A stretch of 64,000 nt of DNA from Flectonema sp. DT1601 (taxonomy: Eukaryota; Euglenozoa; Diplonemea; Diplonemida; Diplonemidae). Shown in pieces: positions 58,974 through 64,000 of the stretch. The stretch lies in assembly GCA_964019425.1 (NCBI GenBank), contig OZ025821.1:15001-79000 (forward strand), given 5' to 3'. The notes below the pieces were generated by a model, which was not told the origin of the DNA, ran no database searches, and saw only the letters and a program-made list of their open reading frames with translations. Position 1 is the first letter of the stretch. Each line of letters begins with the position of its first letter. Both the position numbers and the translations under genes were made by a program.

Positions 58974-58975
58974 AA
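58926..58975 (+). repeat. Poly-A tract of over 40 bp
   Basis: A nearly pure A run lies between two TTGCGAAA words, upstream of tRNA-Ala copy 3 and just after a LINE 3' end. Probably an expanded LINE tail. Confidence 0.8.
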
Positions 58976-59002
58976 TTGCGAAAAACTTTTTTTTAAAATA
59001 TA

Positions 59003-59075
59003 GGGGGTGTAGCTCAAATGGTAGAGCGCTCGCTTAGCATGCGAGAGGTAGAGGGATCGATGCCCTCCATCTCCA
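59003..59075 (+). tRNA. tRNA-Ala (AGC), copy 3
   Basis: Same sequence as copy 2: G3-U70, loop TTAGCAT, anticodon AGC, discriminator A, T7 terminator at 59078-59084. The first 22 bp downstream match those of copy 2, and the upstream ATATAGGGGG context is shared by all three. Confidence 0.93.
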
Positions 59076-59179
59076 CATTTTTTTCTTCATTTTGTTTGCT
59101 GTTTAATTAATTAATGGTGGTTTCAGTCAACAAGGTTAACCATTTGTGCAAGTTGAACAATTTCAATAAGAATAAAAAT

Positions 59180-59998
59180 TCACTTTGCATCCCTATAAGG
59201 TGGATCAAGAGGTGGTGCCACAGGGTCAAGCGCTGGCTGTGTACATGGATAAGCCTTTTGGGAATCATATGCTGACAAGTCTCCACATGCAATAAATGGG
59301 ACAACAGTTCTGGTTAGTCCAACTGCATCATGAGATATAGAATCATATTGGTGGCTGTGCATTGGATTAATTAGCACCTCCATAGCATTATATCCCGAGG
59401 GCAGGAAATGACCTTGGCAAACAATGAAAGCTTCTGCAGACTGATTGCGTGATGATTTTGGCTTCGCACAGGTAACATTTTTGAAGAAGCATTTCAACTG
59501 AGTGTACAACAGGGCTGTTGATCTACCACGGAATATTTTTGCAACAAAAGATCCACCCGGGCTGAGGACGCAGTTAGTAATATTTAGAGCAGCAAGGACT
59601 AATTGCAATTGCACGTACTCATCGAGATCATGCATTCCTGTTACATCTGGGGCACCATCACTCACCACAATGTCTGCTTTCTCACCAAGTGCGCTAACAA
59701 TTTTGTTAGCAGTGGTTGCTTCTGTTATGTCTCCTTGCATTATTGTAACACCGCTTATAGGTGCCATTTCCTGCAGATCGACACTGACAATCTTACCATC
59801 CCTTCCCTCCATTCTCCTTGACAACACCTGTGACCATGATCCCGGGGCTGCACACAAATCCACTGCCCTCGTTACGCCGTCTAAAACATTAAAAGTTTCA
59901 TCAACTTGTAGTAGTTTATATGCACTCCTGGCTCTCCATCCCTCCTCCTTTGCCTTTCTGTAATAGATATCTCGCTTATCTTTTGAGGCTTTTCCCAT
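59180..59998 (-). CDS. FTSJ1: tRNA 2'-O-methyltransferase, FTSJ1/TRM7 type
   Basis: 272 aa, one exon, start [20 protein letters not shown] as in the family. An RrmJ/FtsJ-fold SAM methyltransferase with the SAM-binding block [11 protein letters not shown] (47-57) and the K-D-K-E catalytic tetrad at Lys28 (SAYKLL), Asp114 (VSDGAPD), Lys154 (FVAKIFRG) and Glu189 (SAEAF). Family members methylate the 2'-O of nucleotides 32 and 34 in the anticodon loop of certain tRNAs, with partner proteins, in the cytoplasm. Length and lack of the SPB1 C-terminal domain argue for FTSJ1/TRM7 rather than SPB1. It shares strand with ESF1, whose stop is about 375 bp upstream of this ATG. Confidence 0.9.
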   Translation of the reverse strand: MGKASKDKRDIYYRKAKEEGWRARSAYKLLQVDETFNVLDGVTRAVDLCAAPGSWSQVLSRRMEGRDGKIVSVDLQEMAPISGVTIMQGDITEATTANKIVSALGEKADIVVSDGAPDVTGMHDLDEYVQLQLVLAALNITNCVLSPGGSFVAKIFRGRSTALLYTQLKCFFKNVTCAKPKSSRNQSAEAFIVCQGHFLPSGYNAMEVLINPMHSHQYDSISHDAVGLTRTVVPFIACGDLSAYDSQKAYPCTQPALDPVAPPLDPPYRDAK

Positions 59999-60373
59999 TT
60001 CTTTTTGACTGACTGAAAAGAGCGGCAGATTAGTGAATCCAGCTTACATCCTTTACGGTTCACAATCTTTCCGACATGCACTGAAAGAAAGGGAGAAAAA
60101 CTACTGCTTCTGGTGAAGACAAACTTCACAATTGCACATGTGATAAGCACACATTGATTGATATTTCGTAAACTGATGACTCCAACATCAAAACATAACG
60201 GATTCTTAATAGGTCCAAACAAGTAATTATTGTCACCCAGTTAAATATAACTGACAACACTAGTTGGATTAAAACTCAGTCAAACTAAGCCAACATTTGC
60301 TAATCAAAAGCAAACAAACGCAATTCCCACACAACTTTTTTCTAGTACTATTGCACACAATACTCAATTCATA
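59999..60373. other. Intergenic between ESF1 and FTSJ1
   Basis: No gene; holds the 3' end of ESF1 and the promoter of FTSJ1, both on the minus strand. Confidence 0.4.
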
Positions 60374-62617
60374 CTATCCCTGTTTAGCTCTCTTCTTAAA
60401 GAATGAAACTGAGCTTTCTAAATCAACACCAGTACCTGCATTCTCATCAGCTACAGCCTGCTGCTTTCTCTTCGGCTGCTGTGCTGCAGATCTTCTTTTC
60501 TTGCTGACAGTTTGCAGGAGATCCTTCTCTTCTTTGTCCCCCTTGAATTTTGCATGGTTTTGGTCGATGCTGAAACGGGGGTTCAGAAGCTTTGTGAATC
60601 TGTTTGTTATTTGTTATGAAGGTGGAACTCTGGGTTAAAGCCAACTTGTAAATAAACAGTGAAATGAGTACCTGGGATCAATCTCTGCCACTGCTGGCTG
60701 GGCAGCTTCAGGAGCTTCTTCCTTGCCATGAATGCCAATACCTGCGGCTTGAAGACGCTTATCACGCTTAGCTTGACGTTCTGCAGCGGCTGCAGCAACC
60801 TTTGCCTGTTTGTGCGCTTTTCTCTTGTCCTTCTTCCCTCTTCTTGGAGCGCCTTCTCCCTCCCCCGTTTTTTCCTTTTCCTCGACATCCAAAGCCTTGA
60901 GGAGGCGTTTGCGGGCTTCAGCCTTGTCAAATACTTCAGGAGTAATGTTTTTACGGTCTTCAGCACGTTCCTTTTTCGCCTGTTTTCGAGACTCCTTCTT
61001 ACGACGCAGTTTCCTTTCCCACACAGTTTCGCCTTCACGGTCAGCTTTTACCTTCAGGACATCCTTCAGGTTTTTAGAGCCTTCCTTTGCACCAATGTTC
61101 ATTGTGGACTCGAGGTTGCCTGAAATGCCGTTATCAGGAGCATCACTATCTGAGTCAGGGAGGTCTGCGAGTTGTTGGCGGACCAGATCTGCGTCATCTC
61201 CGCTGAGAGATTCGTCCATTCCGACTTCGATATCACTTTCTTCTTCAGGGAATTCTTCTCCTTCTTCGTCCTCCTCTTCTTCCTCACCAGAGTCGTCTGC
61301 TTCTACTTCACTCATATCACTATCACTGTTAAGTCCCTCATCTTGTGGAAGACCTTCAGCTAGTCCTCCGACACTTTCGAAGAGAGCTGCGTACTTGGAT
61401 CGGATATCCTTTCGTTTCTGTTCTCTGTCAGGACCATCTTCATCAGAACTTGAGTCCGGAGGGGCAAGGTACTGGTTGACATCATCGTCATTCAACTCAT
61501 CGGATTCAAACAGCGATCCCATCACTCTCTTTCTCTTTGGGTCGGTTTGGTCCCATGAAATCGCAAATCTGGAATTTTGCAAGGCGTTTGTAACAAAGGT
61601 CGTGTTGGCTTGAAAATTGGTTTTTACGGAACTAGCGATGTCAACTTCATCAGTGAATTCCATCTCTTCAGGAACGAAGGACAAGTCGAAAACTGTGCCA
61701 GATCGCTCTATTTCAGTTCCATCGCATTCTGAAAAGACGTGAGCTGCGGTCTTGGAAGAGTCAAATGTGGCGATCGCGTAGTAGTAACGAAGACGTTGCA
61801 TTTCATACCGACGGTACTTGTTTTCGGAGAATCTTTCTCCTTCTTCAGTTACGTCATTCTTTATCGCCATATCATCTCTTTCAAAACAATATTCATCTGA
61901 CATTTCATCATCAGCAGCTTCTTCACTGCCGTCTTCGCTGTTTGGTTGACGTTCAAAGGAACCGAGGCCACCGTCTTCTTCTTCCTGTTCTTCTTCATCG
62001 ACGGAGTCGGCTTCACCTCGTTTGTTCCAGATGTCAGGTCCTTTGGTACGTTCCAGCTCGAGGTGTTCTTTACCATATTCTGATAAGAAGACCTTCACAC
62101 TCAATAGTGTACCTCCCATTGGAGCGAATGATTGCAACAAAGCGAAGATGTGAGAGGCTTTTAGATGATCCCAATCGCAGTTTCGAAGAGCAAGTCGAGG
62201 AGTTGCTTCCGACAGATGTTCTTCATCAGGTTGCTCTCCAGCTTTGAGACCCTCCTCCCAAATGTCTGACTCCTCAGTGAGGGAATCTGAATCAGAGGAG
62301 CTGCTGTAGTGGTCTGCCTCTTCAGTTTCAGGAGCCGCTTCTTCACCTTTGTCAACCTTTAATTGAGAGTAGTAATCTTTTAGTGTTTTAGGTGCAGCCA
62401 CCGATGATAAATCTCTTCCCTTTATCTTCGTTTTCTTTGCCACTCCCCTCGAATCCTTTGCACTCCTTCCCTTGAACCGATCAAGTTCAAACCTGCTGTC
62501 TTCTTTTGGTGCTGACATCTTCTGTGCAGGTTTTTTCGCAGCCTTCGCTGAAGGGACGTCGTCAGTCACCTTCTTCCTGCGGACTTTCTTTTTTGTCTTC
62601 GGTTCAAAGGTCTTCAT
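60374..62617 (-). CDS. ESF1: ESF1 pre-rRNA processing factor, two exons
   Basis: 723 aa from exons 62617-60672 and 60599-60374, with a 72-nt GT-AG intron (60600-60671). Joining gives DPRFTKLLNPRFSIDQNHAKFKG across the junction, the ESF1/NUC153 C-terminal motif. The start MKTFEPKTKKKVRRKK (ATG 62617) is chosen over an upstream in-frame Met whose 48 codons are hydrophobic and AT-rich. Order: basic N-terminus; the ESF1 block TPRLALRNCDWDHLKASHIF; the block RLRYYYAIATFDSSKTA; long acidic stretches; a Lys/Arg-rich coiled coil; the NUC153 motif; a basic end. ESF1 acts in the nucleolus in early 18S rRNA maturation. Confidence 0.92.
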
Positions 62618-63098
62618 TGTTTTGATACAAACCTTTTTTTTAAAGAATGAAAAAAAAAAAATAAAAAATAAACATACTAAATATAAAAATACCCAACGCA
62701 ACCAACTAGAGACAGCCATCGGTTTAACAATTCTGACGAGAAAGAAGGAAAAACAAAACAACGTAAATAGGCAGGATTTCCTAATAAAATAATAACCGCG
62801 ACTCTAAAGGAGGTTGATTTGACCATTTGGTCTCTGCCACCTGTCACTCTGTCGGTACTAACGAAACAAAAAATAAATAAATTCTATTTGTGTGTCTTGG
62901 AAAGGAAAAACGACGACGATAATATTCTTTAAAAAAAATAAATTCTAGTGGGTTGTTTGTCTAACAAACAAACAAAAAAAAACAGAGAAATCTCTTAATA
63001 AATTTGCATATGAGCTCTAAAAAAATCGACTATCTCTTAATGGTCCAGTCAGAACTACGAACCAAAAATAAACTCTATAAAGTGTGTTTGTGTTTTTG

Positions 63099-63130
<32 letters not shown>

Positions 63131-63230
63131 GGGAAAACAGAAAAAAGATGCCAACCTCGATCGCGTTGATATAATAAAACACGCGGCCTGGTGACCGTTT
63201 CTATTGTGAAGGATGGTTCAACTCTTGTTC
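62618..63230. other. Intergenic, A-rich
   Basis: No gene. Contains an A run of about 30 bp (63098-63127) and the likely promoter of ESF1. Confidence 0.4.
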
Positions 63231-64000
63231 TCAGTCACCTTTCTCAGATGAACTAGAATGAGATCCCTCAACTGATGGATACATTCCTCCCGTGATTGCT
63301 GTTCGCAGTACGGAGTCGTTCTCTCTTCGAAGTTGAGATTCTCTCACCGCCAGCTGATCTTTCGCTCTGCGAGCTCTTCTTAGGAGTTCCTCAACCTCAC
63401 CTGACGAGTCAGCTCTCGATGTTGAAAGGAGAGGTTGAGTAGCTGCCGTGGTCACATCCGGTCTTACTAAAGTGTTGTCCAGTTGTCTGGTTTCGAGAAT
63501 CCGAACTTCGTGTTGTAGTTTCTTAACGTGGAATTCCTTCGCTTCGTTTTCGTACTGACGCTCTTGGAGGTCTGACTCAGCCTGTCGCACCTGACCAGAA
63601 AGTTGACTCATCTTTGCGTGCTGCTGTCTAATTAGTTCAGAGCGCTCTGACTGACCAGTTGCGATACGCTCCTGAGCCATTGCGAGTTCTCTGTGGAAGG
63701 CATCCTGTGCCTTGTCTTGTTGAACTCTTTCGACGTCAAGAGTGGAGATTACGTTTTCCTGTTCAGAGACTGTCCTCCTCAACTGGTCCGTTATTTTTAA
63801 CATTGCCGTGGTAGTCGAAGCACCCGTCTCGTGAGCACTCTGAAGTTGTTCCTGAGTCAGTTTCAGCTGTTCCTGAAGGACATCAATTCCTCCCTTTGCA
63901 GAATGTAATTCGTTCGATAATTTTCCGATCTTTGTGGCAGACGAATTCGTTAACAACATCTGTTTGGCTTCCTGTTCAGCCACACACCCATCAGCACCGA
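63231..64000 (-). CDS. Coiled-coil protein, 3' part, 5' end outside window
   Basis: The frame is open from the right edge to the stop at 63231, about 256 residues. Almost all of it is heptad-patterned coiled coil rich in Glu, Gln and Arg (VLQEQLKLTQEQLQSAH, DLQERQYENEAKEF, EVEELLRRARRAKDQLA), ending in a Ser-rich tail (VEGSHSSSSEKGD). No catalytic motif. It could be a centrosomal, cytoskeletal or trafficking protein; the family cannot be told from a coiled coil alone. The true start lies beyond base 64000. Confidence 0.65.
   Translation of the reverse strand, partial: GADGCVAEQEAKQMLLTNSSATKIGKLSNELHSAKGGIDVLQEQLKLTQEQLQSAHETGASTTTAMLKITDQLRRTVSEQENVISTLDVERVQQDKAQDAFHRELAMAQERIATGQSERSELIRQQHAKMSQLSGQVRQAESDLQERQYENEAKEFHVKKLQHEVRILETRQLDNTLVRPDVTTAATQPLLSTSRADSSGEVEELLRRARRAKDQLAVRESQLRRENDSVLRTAITGGMYPSVEGSHSSSSEKGD

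Noticed and set aside
62618-62761. 48-residue hydrophobic N-terminal extension of ESF1
   Set aside because: ESF1 is nucleolar and begins with a basic stretch; the extension is AT-rich leader that happens to be open.

Overview
The window is nuclear DNA of a eukaryote. It is AT-rich, with long A/T homopolymer runs, and it has host genes with short GT-AG introns (69 to 128 nt), Pol III-type tRNA-Ala genes, a tRNA-derived SINE and a dense set of transposable elements. No species can be named from the sequence. The mix of elements (Crinkler/RHS-like NTPases, a tyrosine-recombinase retroelement with VIPER-like gene order, a LINE with a 2A motif) recalls kinetoplastids. However, genes with several introns, a FAM13-like protein and many DNA transposons fit a unicellular relative of animals or another intron-bearing protist better. 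This placement is inference.

Layout. 0-10 kb is a nest of elements: two copies of a spliced MULE transposase gene plus a 3' fragment, an old tyrosine-recombinase retroelement (about 3.7-8.8 kb, minus strand) with split direct repeats, and its short internally deleted relatives. 11.3-24.3 kb is a four-unit tandem array, about 3.1 kb per unit, each unit carrying one minus-strand P-loop NTPase of Crinkler/RHS type (674 to 694 aa). The four copies are a mosaic of two exchangeable cassettes. 24.5-25.2 kb holds a Polinton-like DNA polymerase fossil. 25.3-29.8 kb is a tandem duplication, each half carrying a secreted Cys-rich protein made of 34-residue repeats (9 and 10 units). 30.9-38.6 kb holds an unrecognised 273-aa gene and two near-identical copies of a second NTPase family. 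38.6-41.9 kb is gene-poor, homopolymer-rich DNA.

41.9-45.8 kb holds host genes: a four-exon FAM13-like gene, an unrecognised 309-aa gene and a cytochrome b561-type membrane protein. 46.5-58.9 kb is a LINE cluster: a solo ORF1, a near-full-length LINE (ORF1, 2A motif, endonuclease, reverse transcriptase, RNase H), and two near-identical 5'-truncated copies of a second LINE in opposite orientation. Those two flank two of the three tRNA-Ala(AGC) genes and contain or adjoin two SINEs. 59.2-62.6 kb returns to housekeeping genes: FTSJ1/TRM7-type tRNA 2'-O-methyltransferase and ESF1 ribosome-biogenesis factor (two exons), both on the minus strand. A coiled-coil gene runs off the right edge.

The host genes do not form one pathway, although FTSJ1, ESF1 and the tRNA genes all belong to translation. 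The accessory part is dominated by two multicopy NTPase-nuclease-like families. Their copies differ in sharply bounded patches, which suggests ongoing gene conversion or diversification.
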